Positions 37,839-46,414 of a DNA stretch of 64,000 nt are shown here, piece after piece. Both the position numbers and the translations under genes were made by a program. Under the pieces are notes generated by a model. That model had not been told where the DNA came from and made no database searches. It saw only the letters and a list, made by a program, of their open reading frames with translations. Each line of letters starts with the position of its first letter. Position 1 is the first letter of the stretch. The stretch is from Thermaerobacter marianensis DSM 12885 (lineage in GTDB: Bacteria > Bacillota > Sulfobacillia > Thermaerobacterales > Thermaerobacteraceae). Location of the stretch: NCBI RefSeq assembly GCF_000184705.1, contig NC_014831.1:186001-250000 (forward strand), given 5' to 3'.

Positions 37839-38402
37839 TTGAACATTTCCATCTACGGCAAGAACGTGGACGTCACGGAAGCCCTCAAGGAGTACGCCCG
37901 CAGGAAGGTTGGCAAGGTGGCCCGGTACTTCACGGGCACGCCCCTGCAGGCGCAAGTCACCCTGAGCATCGAGCGGGACCGGCACATCGTCGAGGTCACC
38001 ATCCCCGTTCCCAACAGCGGCCTGCTCATCCGCGCGGAAGAAGAGTCCGATGACATGTACGCCTCCATCGACCTGGTGGTCGACAAGCTGGAGCGGCAGA
38101 TCCGCAAGTTCAAGACCCGCCTCAACCGCAAGGCCCGGCGCCTCGAAGCCACCACGGGCCAGGCTGTGCCCGAAGCCGATGCCCCCGTGGACGAACCGGA
38201 CTGGACCGAAGGCGAAGAAGAGGGCCGGGTCGTCCGCACGAAGCGCTTTGCCGTCAAGCCCATGACGGTGGACGAGGCCATCCTGCAGATGAACTTGCTC
38301 GGCCACGACTTCTTCGTCTTTGCCAACGCCACCACCGGGGAAATCAACGTGCTCTACCGGCGGCGCGACGGGCAGTACGGCTTGATCGAGCCGGAATTCT
38401 AG
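37839..38402 (+). CDS. hpf: Long-form ribosome hibernation promoting factor
   Basis: HPF pairs ribosomes into inactive 100S dimers when growth stops. The 187-residue protein has the N-terminal S30AE domain (NISIYGKNVDVTEALKEYARRKVGKV) and the C-terminal dimerisation domain (VKPMTVDEAILQMNLLGHDFFVFANATTGEINVLYRRRDGQYGLIEP), so it is the long form. TTG 37839 follows GGAAGGAGTGAG. Its place upstream of secA and prfB matches B. subtilis yvyD. Confidence 0.95.
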   Translation: MNISIYGKNVDVTEALKEYARRKVGKVARYFTGTPLQAQVTLSIERDRHIVEVTIPVPNSGLLIRAEEESDDMYASIDLVVDKLERQIRKFKTRLNRKARRLEATTGQAVPEADAPVDEPDWTEGEEEGRVVRTKRFAVKPMTVDEAILQMNLLGHDFFVFANATTGEINVLYRRRDGQYGLIEPEF

Positions 38403-38447
38403 CCTCGGCCAAGGCGGCAACGCCCCGGTCACCCTTCGACACATTTC

Positions 38448-38471
38448 GCCCCACGCCGGTGCGCGTGGGGC
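38448..38471 (+). terminator. Terminator after hpf
   Basis: GCCCCACGC (38448-38456) pairs with GCGTGGGGC (38463-38471) over a six-base loop, followed by CGCCTGTTTCG. Confidence 0.6.
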
Positions 38472-38511
38472 CGCCTGTTTCGAGCCTCGTGCCGCACCGC
38501 AGGGGCATTCT

Positions 38512-38540
38512 TTGACAAAATTAGGACTATCGGGCCGTAT
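38512..38540 (+). promoter_or_regulatory. Sigma-A-like promoter of the gene at 38625
   Basis: A perfect TTGACA at 38512-38517 with CCGTAT (38535-38540) 17 bases later, in an AT-rich pocket. The -10 is weak. A second TTGACA at 38581-38586 has no -10. Confidence 0.45.
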
Positions 38541-38624
38541 TGCGGCAGGTTAAGGTGAGGAAAGGAAGCATCGTCTTTTCTTGACACGTGGGCCGTGGGG
38601 GCGGCCAGCGGGAGGATGTTGCAG

Positions 38625-39314
38625 GTGTCGCAGCCTTCGTCGTGGTCGGACCAAACCGCCAAGACCATGGAGGCGGCGTTGCTGGGGTTGCCCGGCGTGC
38701 TCTCGTCCCACGTCGAGGTCGACGCGGGCGGCCGCGTGCAGGAAATCCACCTGCTGGCGGGGCCGGGGCGGGCCGAACACCAGTTGCTGCGCGACGTGCA
38801 GTCGCTGATGGCCATCAGTTTCGGCCAGGACGTGGAAACCGGTGTCGTCCACCTCACCCGGGTGGGAGGGGGCGACGAGTACGGCGAGTCCCGCCTCCGG
38901 CTGCTCCGTCACCGCCTGGAGACCGAGGGGACCCAGATCGCGGTCTTGGTGGAACTCGGCAACGGCGACCGGGTCTTCCGCGGCGAGGCGCGGGGCACGC
39001 GGGGGCCGGCGGCCTTGCTGCGCCTGGCCGCGGTGGCCACGGCTCGGGCCGTCATCGCCGCCCTGTACCGCATGGTGGAGGTCCAGGTGTTCTCGGTCCA
39101 GCGGGTGCGCCTCGGTCACCGCACTGTCGCCCTGGTCGGCATCACGGCCGGCGGCGGGATCCTCCCGCCGCAAGAGTACGTCGGCGCGGTGCTGGTCAAG
39201 CTCGACGAGACGGAGGCGACGTGCCGGGCGGTGCTGGACGGGGTGAACCGCTTCTTCGCCCTGGCGGGCCAGCTGGCACCGGAAGGAATCGGCGGGACGG
39301 CCTCGAATGCTTGA
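38625..39314 (+). CDS. Conserved protein of unknown function
   Basis: A 229-residue protein not assigned to a named family. The N-terminal 80 residues (GLPGVLSSHVEVDAGGRVQEIHLLAGPGRAEHQLLRDVQSLM) form an amphipathic beta-alpha unit that recalls small uncharacterised domains in other Firmicutes. The second half has alternating strands and helices (VALVGITAGGGILPPQEYVGAVLVKLDETEATCRAVLDGVN). No signal peptide, membrane helix or catalytic motif is seen. GTG 38625 was preferred because GGAGGATG stands at good distance. It ends just before the low-GC segment. Confidence 0.6.
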   Translation: MSQPSSWSDQTAKTMEAALLGLPGVLSSHVEVDAGGRVQEIHLLAGPGRAEHQLLRDVQSLMAISFGQDVETGVVHLTRVGGGDEYGESRLRLLRHRLETEGTQIAVLVELGNGDRVFRGEARGTRGPAALLRLAAVATARAVIAALYRMVEVQVFSVQRVRLGHRTVALVGITAGGGILPPQEYVGAVLVKLDETEATCRAVLDGVNRFFALAGQLAPEGIGGTASNA

Positions 39315-39353
39315 AGCACGACTGGCACGGATTACCGTTTGCCAACAAGTTTA

Positions 39354-39557
39354 GGTTACTGTGGCCGGGAACCCACCAACGTGGCCATGAGCGGAGACCG
39401 CTTCCCGGCGGTCGAGCGACCGTCGTGGGGGACGATGCAGCGGAGCGATCTGACCATGGCCCGTGCGATTAAGGTTCTCATTCTGCTGGCAACGCTGGTT
39501 TTGGCTGCTGGTTCTAGCGTCCAAGTTAGCTGTTGAGTTCGACCGGCCACAGTAACC
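39354..39557. repeat. 204-base element bounded by a perfect 15-base inverted repeat
   Basis: GGTTACTGTGGCCGG (39354-39368) is exactly complementary to CCGGCCACAGTAACC (39543-39557). The interior has smaller hairpins (for example GACCGC/GCGGTC) and a short open frame. The right arm overlaps a small terminator-like hairpin. It may be a structured leader RNA of the HD-GYP gene or a miniature mobile element. No clear target-site duplication flanks it. Confidence 0.6.
39435..39536 (+). CDS. Possible small hydrophobic peptide
   Basis: An open frame of 33 codons (or 26 from ATG 39456) encodes a peptide with a basic start, a hydrophobic run (ARAIKVLILLATLVLAAG) and a C-terminal Cys. This is the shape of a secreted or membrane peptide. 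The ribosome sites (GGGGGA at 2 bases, GGAG at about 10) are imperfect. It lies inside the inverted-repeat element, so the sequence may have an RNA role instead. Confidence 0.3.
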   Translation: MQRSDLTMARAIKVLILLATLVLAAGSSVQVSC

Positions 39558-39564
39558 GGTTTTC
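39542..39564 (+). terminator. Small terminator-like hairpin before the HD-GYP gene
   Basis: ACCGG (39542-39546) can pair with CCGGT (39556-39560), followed by TTTCTT. Its stem competes with the right arm of the 15-base inverted repeat, so the long-range helix would prevent it. Confidence 0.35.
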
Positions 39565-39582
39565 TTAGTGGGGTTGACTTGC

Positions 39583-41007
39583 ATGGAAGTTCGGCGTGGG
39601 CAGAAATCCCGTTACTATTACGGTGCCTATTTGCTTTATGTACTCTTATCTACGGCCTTCATTTCGTTTATTTCCCGCAATGTTCTTCACGCCGATCTTC
39701 CTACCTCACTACTACTGTTTGCCTTCACCCTGCTCGCTGAGGCGTTTCCTATACCCATTGTTCCGATAAGCGGATCCGTCTCCTTGAGTTTTGTGACAAT
39801 ATTCTCGGCAATCTTGTCGGAAGGACCGGTAGTAGGTACCCTTATTGCGGCCCTAGGTACAGTTCGCCCCATGGATTTTGGTGGGGTGCCAATAAGAGGT
39901 GTTTTGTTCAATCGCATCCAACTAGCGGTGGCTGCCTATTTAAGCGGTTGGGTTTTTCAGTCCGTAGCCGGTGGAAAGTCCATAACCGACGGGATCACTG
40001 TCTTAGCTTTTTTCCTCGCGTCTGTCGTGTACTGTATAACAAATATAACGTTGGCGGGAGTATATATTTACCGGTTTTCGGCGCATAAAATGACAGTTTC
40101 AAAGCTGGTTCGCCAGTTTAGTCGTACGGTGGTCCTCAATTACATTGCCTTAATGCCGTTGGCGTATCTTATTGCCGCCATTCATCAAAAGGTGAGTACG
40201 TATGCGGTCTTATTATTCTTTTTGCCGTTGGTGGTGGCTCGGTTTTCATTTCAGCGATACCTTGACGTCTACCATATGTTCGTTGGGACAATACGTTCTT
40301 TAGCTCTGGCTATGGAGGCAAAAGATCGTTATACGTATGGGCATGCAGACAGAGTAGCTCGGTTGTCCGTAGAAATTGGCAAAGAGTTGAAACTAGGCGA
40401 TGCCGAGCTAGAGCAGTTGCAGTATGCCGGAATTCTGCACGACATTGGAAAAATCGGTGTTCGTGACGAAATATTGAATAAGCCGGGACGATATACACCC
40501 GACGAATATGAGGAAATGAAGAAGCACCCGGTTATCGGGGCGCGGATTGTTGGTGGTATCCAATCCTTAGAAACGGTTGCCCGATGGATTCGACATCATC
40601 ATGAGAGGTACGATGGTACGGGTTACCCCGATGGATTGTGCGGCGACCATATTCCCCTAGGTGCTCGCATCATTGCCGTGGCGGACGCGTTCGATGCGAT
40701 GCTTTACGATAGGCCATATAAGGCCGGGCGTCCGCTTCCCGAAGTCATTGAAGAACTCCGCCGCTGTTCCGGTACCCATTTCGACCCCAAGATCGTGAAT
40801 GTGCTTTTGCGGCTGATTGAAGATCCTGTGCGGCTCGCGGAGTTAACCCGCCCACCCGAGTGGCGATTTGTCGAGTACCTGGCGGCACTGTACGGGTTGC
40901 GGCCCGCTAGCCCGTATCGGGCGGCGGTGTACACCAGAGAGGCGGACGAACTCGCCGACGCGGTCGCGGAAGCGGCGGCAGCGGAAGAACGCTGCCCGAC
41001 GGATTGA
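39583..41007 (+). CDS. Membrane HD-GYP cyclic-di-GMP phosphodiesterase
   Basis: HD-GYP proteins hydrolyse cyclic di-GMP. The 474-residue protein has about six membrane helices (12-215) and an HD-GYP domain (about 225-400) with HD at 286-287 (LHDIGK) and HHHERYDGTGYP at 338-349, so the active site looks complete. The membrane part shares the pattern (AEAFPIPI...SGSVSLSF) with the cyclase at 28316 (MDAYPLPM...GGAMSLTF). Base composition is much lower in GC than the neighbours, a sign of transfer. ATG 39583 follows a GTGGGG word; GTG 39568 is an alternative. Confidence 0.9.
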   Translation: MEVRRGQKSRYYYGAYLLYVLLSTAFISFISRNVLHADLPTSLLLFAFTLLAEAFPIPIVPISGSVSLSFVTIFSAILSEGPVVGTLIAALGTVRPMDFGGVPIRGVLFNRIQLAVAAYLSGWVFQSVAGGKSITDGITVLAFFLASVVYCITNITLAGVYIYRFSAHKMTVSKLVRQFSRTVVLNYIALMPLAYLIAAIHQKVSTYAVLLFFLPLVVARFSFQRYLDVYHMFVGTIRSLALAMEAKDRYTYGHADRVARLSVEIGKELKLGDAELEQLQYAGILHDIGKIGVRDEILNKPGRYTPDEYEEMKKHPVIGARIVGGIQSLETVARWIRHHHERYDGTGYPDGLCGDHIPLGARIIAVADAFDAMLYDRPYKAGRPLPEVIEELRRCSGTHFDPKIVNVLLRLIEDPVRLAELTRPPEWRFVEYLAALYGLRPASPYRAAVYTREADELADAVAEAAAAEERCPTD

Positions 41008-41022
41008 GGCTGGAGGACGAGC

Positions 41023-41652
41023 ATGTTTCTGCTGGCGCTTGCCCTTGGAGTCTTGATTGGGTGGCTTCGCGGTGGGTCCCTGAGCGGGGTGGCCCGCCTT
41101 CCCGTTCGATGGGTGGTCCTGCTCCCGATTCCCTTTCTGATTCGTTCAGCCCTTCGTCATCCGTTGGCTGCGAATGTCGAGCTGTTGAGCGAGTGGGCGT
41201 TCCTTTGGCAGGGCGTGGCGTACGGCTTATTGGTGGTCCTTGCCGTCGTCAACCGCCACCTCCCCGGGTCCACGTACCTCATGGCGGGAACGGCGGCGAA
41301 CGCCCTGGTGATCATGCTGAATGGCGGGCAGATGCCCGTCAGCGAATGGGCGATCCGCGTCGCCGCCGGTGGGGCGGAACAGGTTGTGGCCGTCACCTTG
41401 CTACGCACGGGGAACAGCCTCACCCACGAGGTGCTGGGGCCCGAAACGCGATTGCCGTGGCTGGCGGACATCATCCCCCTGCCCCGACCCTTTCCTTTTC
41501 CCTCGGTGGCCAGTGCGGGTGACGTGGTCATCGCGTTGGGCTTGCTGTGGCTGATCATCACGGCGATGGGGGCGCGACCCCGCCATGCAGCACCGGAAGG
41601 TGCGGTGGCGCACCAGCCGGACGAAGAACCGCGCGTTGCCCATCACGAATGA
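41023..41652 (+). CDS. DUF5317 family membrane protein
   Basis: A 209-residue protein with four to five membrane helices and the family words LNGGQMPVS and LADIIPLPRPFPFPSVASAGDVVIALG. It follows the HD-GYP gene by 15 bases, with TGGAGGA as ribosome site, so the two may be one unit. Function of the family is unknown. GC content rises again here toward that of the host. Confidence 0.8.
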   Translation: MFLLALALGVLIGWLRGGSLSGVARLPVRWVVLLPIPFLIRSALRHPLAANVELLSEWAFLWQGVAYGLLVVLAVVNRHLPGSTYLMAGTAANALVIMLNGGQMPVSEWAIRVAAGGAEQVVAVTLLRTGNSLTHEVLGPETRLPWLADIIPLPRPFPFPSVASAGDVVIALGLLWLIITAMGARPRHAAPEGAVAHQPDEEPRVAHHE

Positions 41653-41769
41653 CGGGTTTCGCCTGACGTGCGTTCCCTGCGCGAAGCTCCCGCCGGTGCG
41701 TAGCGGGGCGGCGGTCCTTTGCCCCTGCAGTCGGAGCTGATCCGCCGGGTAGAGCCCACCCCGCCCCCG

Positions 41770-41778
41770 TGGTAAAAT
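41770..41778 (+). promoter_or_regulatory. Extended -10 promoter of secA
   Basis: TGGTAAAAT (41770-41778) is an extended -10 (TGn + TAAAAT) in a rare AT-rich pocket. No -35 is seen, as is usual for extended -10 promoters. It would give a leader of about 135 bases. Confidence 0.5.
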
Positions 41779-41875
41779 AGAAAGGACGTGCGGTCGTTCA
41801 ATGCGTCCACCCGACACGGCCGGCCGCGGGCGCGTCCCGAGCGCCCCGGTGTGCGGCCGTGGTGCCGAGCGTTCC

Positions 41876-41902
41876 CCGGCGCGACCCAGACGCCGGTTTT
41901 TT
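41876..41902 (+). terminator. Intrinsic terminator inside the secA leader
   Basis: CCGGCG (41876-41881) pairs with CGCCGG (41891-41896) over a nine-base loop and is followed at once by six T residues (41897-41902). It ends 18 bases before the secA ATG, between promoter and gene, so it could act as an attenuator. Confidence 0.7.
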
Positions 41903-41920
41903 CTTCAGGAGATGAGAGCG

Positions 41921-44779
41921 ATGCTCGGGTTGCTGCGCAACCTGTTCAACTACAACGAGCGGGAGATCCGCCGCCTGTCCCGGGAGGTCGAGCGGATCAA
42001 CGCCCTCGAGCCCGAGATGGTGCGTCTCACCGACGCCGAGCTGCGCGCCAAGACCGACGAGTTCCGGCGGCGCCTGGCCGGCGGCGAGAGCCTGGACGAC
42101 CTCCTGCCCGAGGCGTTTGCCGTGGTCCGCGAGGCGGCCAAGCGCACCCTGGGTATGCGGCCCTTCGACGTCCAGCTCATGGGCGGCATCGTCCTCCACG
42201 AGGGCAAGGTGGCGGAGATGAAGACCGGCGAGGGCAAGACCCTGGTCGCCACCCTGCCGGCCTACCTCAACGCCCTCACGGGGCGCGGCGTCCACGTCGT
42301 CACCGTCAACGACTACCTGGCCAAGCGCGACGCCGAGTGGATGGGTCGAATCTACCGGTTCCTGGGCCTGACGGTGGGCGTGATCGTCCACGGCCTGACC
42401 TTCGAGGAGCGGCGGCGCGCCTACGCCGCCGACATCACCTATGGGACCAACAACGAGTTCGGCTTCGACTACCTGCGGGACAACATGGCCCTGTATCCCG
42501 ACCAGGTGGTCCAGCGCGAGCTGTATTACGCCATCGTCGACGAGGTGGACAGCATCCTGATCGACGAGGCGCGCACGCCGCTGATCATCAGCGGCATGGC
42601 CGACAAGCCCACCGAGCTCTACTACCAGTTCGCGCAGATCGCCCGCAAGCTGGAGCGCGACCGCGACTATACCGTGGACGAGAAGGCGCGCACCGTCGCG
42701 CCCACGGAGGAGGGGGTCCACCGGGTCGAGCAGATGCTGGGGGTCGAGAACCTCTACGCCCCCGACAACCCCGTGGACTACGCCCACTACCTGATCAACG
42801 CGCTCAAGGCGAAGGAGCTCATGCGGCGGGACGTCGATTACGTGGTCAAGGACGGCCAGGTGATCATCGTCGACGAGTTCACCGGCCGCCTGATGTTCGG
42901 CCGCCGCTACTCGGACGGCCTGCACCAGGCCATCGAGGCCAAGGAAGGCCTCAAGATCGAGCGCGAGTCGCAGACCCTGGCCACCATCACGTTCCAGAAC
43001 TACTTCCGTATGTACGAGAAGCTGGCGGGCATGACCGGTACGGCCGCCACGGAGGAGGAGGAATTCTCCAAGATCTACGGCCTGGACGTCGTGGTGATCC
43101 CGACGAACAAGCCCATGATCCGGCGGGACTATCCCGACGTCATCTACAAGACCGAGGCGGCGAAGTTCCGCGCCGTGGTGGAGGAGATCGTCGAGTGCCA
43201 CCGGCGCGGGCAGCCCGTGCTGGTGGGCACCATCTCCATCGAGAAGTCCGAGCGCCTGAGCGAGATGCTCAAGCGCCGGGGCATTCCCCACCAGGTGCTC
43301 AACGCCAAGTACCACGAGCGCGAGGCGGAGATCATCGCCCAGGCGGGCCGTGTCGGGGCGGTGACCATCGCCACCAACATGGCCGGCCGCGGCACCGACA
43401 TCCTGCTGGGCGGCAACCCCGAGTTCCTGGCACGCCAGCGCATGCGCAAGCTGGGTTACGATCCCGAGGTGATCAGCGCCGTCTCCGGCCAGCTGGACCC
43501 CGACGACCCCGAACTGGCCCAGGCGCGTCGCGACTACCTGCGCCTGCTGGAAGAGGCCAAGAAGGAGACCGAGGCCGAACACAAGCGGGTGGTGGAGCTC
43601 GGCGGCCTGCACATCATCGGCACCGAGCGCCACGAGGCGCGGCGCATCGACAACCAGCTGCGCGGGCGCGCCGGCCGCCAGGGGGACCCCGGTTCGTCGC
43701 GGTTCTACTTGTCCTTGGAGGACGACCTGCTGCGCCTGTTCGGGTCCGACAACATCCGCGGCATCATGGACCGGCTGGGCGTGGAAGAAGACGAGCCCAT
43801 CGAGCACCCCCTGATCACCCGGGCCATCGAGAACGCCCAGCGCAAGGTGGAGCACCGCAACTTCACCCTGCGCAAGCAGGTCCTCGAATATGACGACGTG
43901 ATGAACAAGCAGCGCGAGGTGATCTATGCCGAGCGGCGCCGGGTGCTGAACGGCGAGGACGTCCACGAGCACGTCCTGGGCATGATGGACGACATCATCA
44001 AGAACGCCCTGGACAACTACTGCAACGAGCACGCCCACCCCGAGGAGTGGAACCTGGAGGGGCTCGTGGAGTACCTGGAGGGCAACTACCTGCCCGCCGG
44101 CACGCTCAAGGCGGACGAACTGGCCGACATGGGGCGGGACGCCCTGGCCCAGGAGATCAAGGCCGCGTTCCTCCGCGTGTATGAGGAGAAGGAGAAGGCC
44201 GTCGGCAGCGCGATGATGCGCGAGCTGGAGCGGGTCGTGCTGTTGCGGGTGGTGGACCAGAAGTGGGTCGACCACCTGGCGGCCATGGACAACCTGCGCG
44301 ACGGCATCGGCCTGCGGGCCTACGGCCAGCGGGACCCGCTGCTGGAGTACAAGTTCGAGGCCTTCGAGATGTTCCAGCAGATGATCGAGAGCATCAAGGA
44401 AGACGTGGTCCGCACGCTGATGCACCTGGAGGTGCGGCCGGGCCAGGCCGAGCCCCAGCGCCGGCGCGTGGCCGTGGGCGCCCGGGAGGAGAGCGGCCGG
44501 GTGCCCGTCTTCGCCCTGGCGGCGGCCGGCGCGGTGGGGGCGGGGGACGCCGGCGAGACGGGCGGCACGGCCCCCGGGTCCGGTGGTGTCCGGCCGGGTG
44601 CCGCGGGGCGCGCGGCGGCGGGCCGCGGCGGTCCGGCCGCCATGGCGAGCGCGGGGGCCGGGACGGCGCCCGATTCCGGACCGCGGGAGCCGATTCGCGT
44701 CCAAAAGGTGGGACGCAACGACCCCTGTCCTTGCGGCAGCGGGAAGAAGTATAAGAAGTGCTGTGGCCGGACGGCCTGA
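41921..44779 (+). CDS. secA: Preprotein translocase ATPase SecA
   Basis: Motor that pushes proteins through SecYEG. The 952-residue protein has the Walker A motif MKTGEGKT (100-107), the DEAD-type motif in [15 protein letters not shown], and the C-terminal zinc motif [14 protein letters not shown] Gly/Ala/Arg-rich linker (about 850-925) precedes the zinc motif. ATG 41921 follows AGGAG at 9 bases; ATG 41912 and ATG 41801 are in frame, and the latter would run through the leader terminator. Order hpf-secA-prfB matches B. subtilis. Confidence 0.97.
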   Translation: MLGLLRNLFNYNEREIRRLSREVERINALEPEMVRLTDAELRAKTDEFRRRLAGGESLDDLLPEAFAVVREAAKRTLGMRPFDVQLMGGIVLHEGKVAEMKTGEGKTLVATLPAYLNALTGRGVHVVTVNDYLAKRDAEWMGRIYRFLGLTVGVIVHGLTFEERRRAYAADITYGTNNEFGFDYLRDNMALYPDQVVQRELYYAIVDEVDSILIDEARTPLIISGMADKPTELYYQFAQIARKLERDRDYTVDEKARTVAPTEEGVHRVEQMLGVENLYAPDNPVDYAHYLINALKAKELMRRDVDYVVKDGQVIIVDEFTGRLMFGRRYSDGLHQAIEAKEGLKIERESQTLATITFQNYFRMYEKLAGMTGTAATEEEEFSKIYGLDVVVIPTNKPMIRRDYPDVIYKTEAAKFRAVVEEIVECHRRGQPVLVGTISIEKSERLSEMLKRRGIPHQVLNAKYHEREAEIIAQAGRVGAVTIATNMAGRGTDILLGGNPEFLARQRMRKLGYDPEVISAVSGQLDPDDPELAQARRDYLRLLEEAKKETEAEHKRVVELGGLHIIGTERHEARRIDNQLRGRAGRQGDPGSSRFYLSLEDDLLRLFGSDNIRGIMDRLGVEEDEPIEHPLITRAIENAQRKVEHRNFTLRKQVLEYDDVMNKQREVIYAERRRVLNGEDVHEHVLGMMDDIIKNALDNYCNEHAHPEEWNLEGLVEYLEGNYLPAGTLKADELADMGRDALAQEIKAAFLRVYEEKEKAVGSAMMRELERVVLLRVVDQKWVDHLAAMDNLRDGIGLRAYGQRDPLLEYKFEAFEMFQQMIESIKEDVVRTLMHLEVRPGQAEPQRRRVAVGAREESGRVPVFALAAAGAVGAGDAGETGGTAPGSGGVRPGAAGRAAAGRGGPAAMASAGAGTAPDSGPREPIRVQKVGRNDPCPCGSGKKYKKCCGRTA

Positions 44780-44955
44780 CGTCCGGGGCGGCATGGCGGA
44801 GGGCCGGGACCGCATGGCCCGGCCGGCCGGCAGGCCGCCCGCGGCCCGCCCCGACGCGCCGGCGGTCCGACCGGACGCGAGTCGCCGATGCCGAGCCACG
44901 GCGACGGTCCGGCCGGTTCGACCGCGGAAGAAGGTTGCAGTGGGGAGGAACCAGC

Positions 44956-46207
44956 ATGTGGGATGAGTTGCTTCGCCGCATCCGGGCCCTGCGCCCGCGG
45001 CTGGAAGAATTGAGGGATGATCTTTGACCTCGCCGGCAAGCGGCGGGAGATCGAGCGCATCGAGCAGGCGATGACCGATCCCTCCTTCTGGGACGAGCCC
45101 GACCGCGCCCAGCAGCAGGTGCGCCAGCTCAAGGTGCTCAAGGGGCCGGTGGAGCACTACGAGGCTCTCGAGCGCCAGCTGGACGACCTGCAGGTGCTGG
45201 CGGAGCTGGCGGCCGAGGAGGCCGACGTGTCGGTCATCCCGGAGCTGGAGGAGGGCATTGCCAAGGCGGAGGAAGGGTTGCGGCAGCTGGAGCTGGACCT
45301 GCTGCTCAACGGGCCCTACGACGGCTATGACGCCATCGTCTCCTTGCACCCCGGGGCCGGCGGCACCGAGTCCCAGGACTGGGCCCAGATGCTCTGGCGG
45401 ATGTACACCCGCTGGGCCGAGGACCACGGCTACCAGGTGGAAGTCCTCGACCTGTTGGAGGGCGAGGAGGCGGGCATCAAGAGTGTCACCTTCGCCGTCC
45501 GCGGGCCCAACGCCTACGGCTACCTGCGCAGCGAGCACGGCGTGCACCGGCTGGTGCGGATCTCGCCCTTCGATGCCGCGGGCCGGCGGCACACGTCCTT
45601 CGCCTCGGTGGACGTGCTGCCCGACCTGGGGGACAGCCCCGAGATCGAGATCCGGCCCGAGGACCTGCGCATCGACGTCTTCCGCGCGGGGGGCCACGGC
45701 GGCCAGCACGTGAACAAGACGGAGTCGGCGGTGCGCATCGTGCACCTGCCGACGGGCATCGTCGCCACGTGCCAGAACGAGCGGTCCCAGCACGCCAACC
45801 GCGAGACGGCGATGAAGATCCTCAAGGCGCGCCTGGCCCGGTACTACGAGGAGCAGCGGTTGAAGGAGATCGCTGCCCTGCGCGGCGACGTGGGCGAGAT
45901 CGCCTGGGGCAACCAGATCCGCTCCTACGTGTTCCAGCCCTACACGCTGGTCAAGGATCACCGCACCGGGGTGGAGGTGGGCAACGTCCAGGCCGTCATG
46001 GACGGGCACCTGGATCCTTTCATCAACGCCTACCTCAGGTGGGAGGCGGCCCGCACCGGCAAGCTGGGCCGGGGCACCGAGGCGGGCGAGGGCGCCGCTG
46101 CGGCCACGGGAACGGCCCCGGGGACGGGGGCCGGTGGGAACGGTGCCCAGGGTGCCCCTGCGGGAACGGCGGGCGCCGACGCCGGCGCAAGGGCGGGCCG
46201 GCGTTAA
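44956..46207 (+). CDS. prfB: Peptide chain release factor 2 (programmed +1 frameshift)
   Basis: RF2 ends translation at UGA and UAA. The gene is in two frames. From ATG 44956 (site GGGGAGGAA), 23 codons end at CTT TGA (45022-45027), preceded by GAGGG as an internal ribosome-binding word. A +1 shift to GAC at 45026 continues to 46207, giving 416 residues in all. This is the known RF2 autoregulatory frameshift, not a mutation. The stop-codon motif SPF and the catalytic motif GGHGGQ are present. About 45 Gly/Ala-rich residues extend the C-terminus beyond the usual length. Confidence 0.96.
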
Positions 46208-46277
46208 GGCCGTGGCGGCCCGGCGGCAACCGGAAGAACTTGCCGGTCCAAAACCGAGCCCATCGCCCGATCTCTAT

Positions 46278-46308
46278 ACGGGAGGTGCCGACCGCTCCTC
46301 CCGTTTTT
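46278..46308 (+). terminator. Intrinsic terminator after prfB
   Basis: ACGGGAGG (46278-46285) pairs with CCTCCCGT (46297-46304) and leads into a run of T residues, with a second T run shortly after. Confidence 0.8.
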
Positions 46309-46414
46309 CCGTTTTTCGACCCTGGTCCCCAATTCCACCAAAGGATGGGCAGGGTTTGTCCCCCTACCGTCGAAGTACGCCGGGCGCGGGAATTGTCGAG
46401 AGGTGGCACCCTCC

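Noticed and set aside
45017-46207. prfB as a pseudogene or as a gene starting at ATG 45017
   Set aside because: The upstream 23 codons, the ribosome site at 44944 and the CTTTGAC shift site match the known RF2 frameshift.
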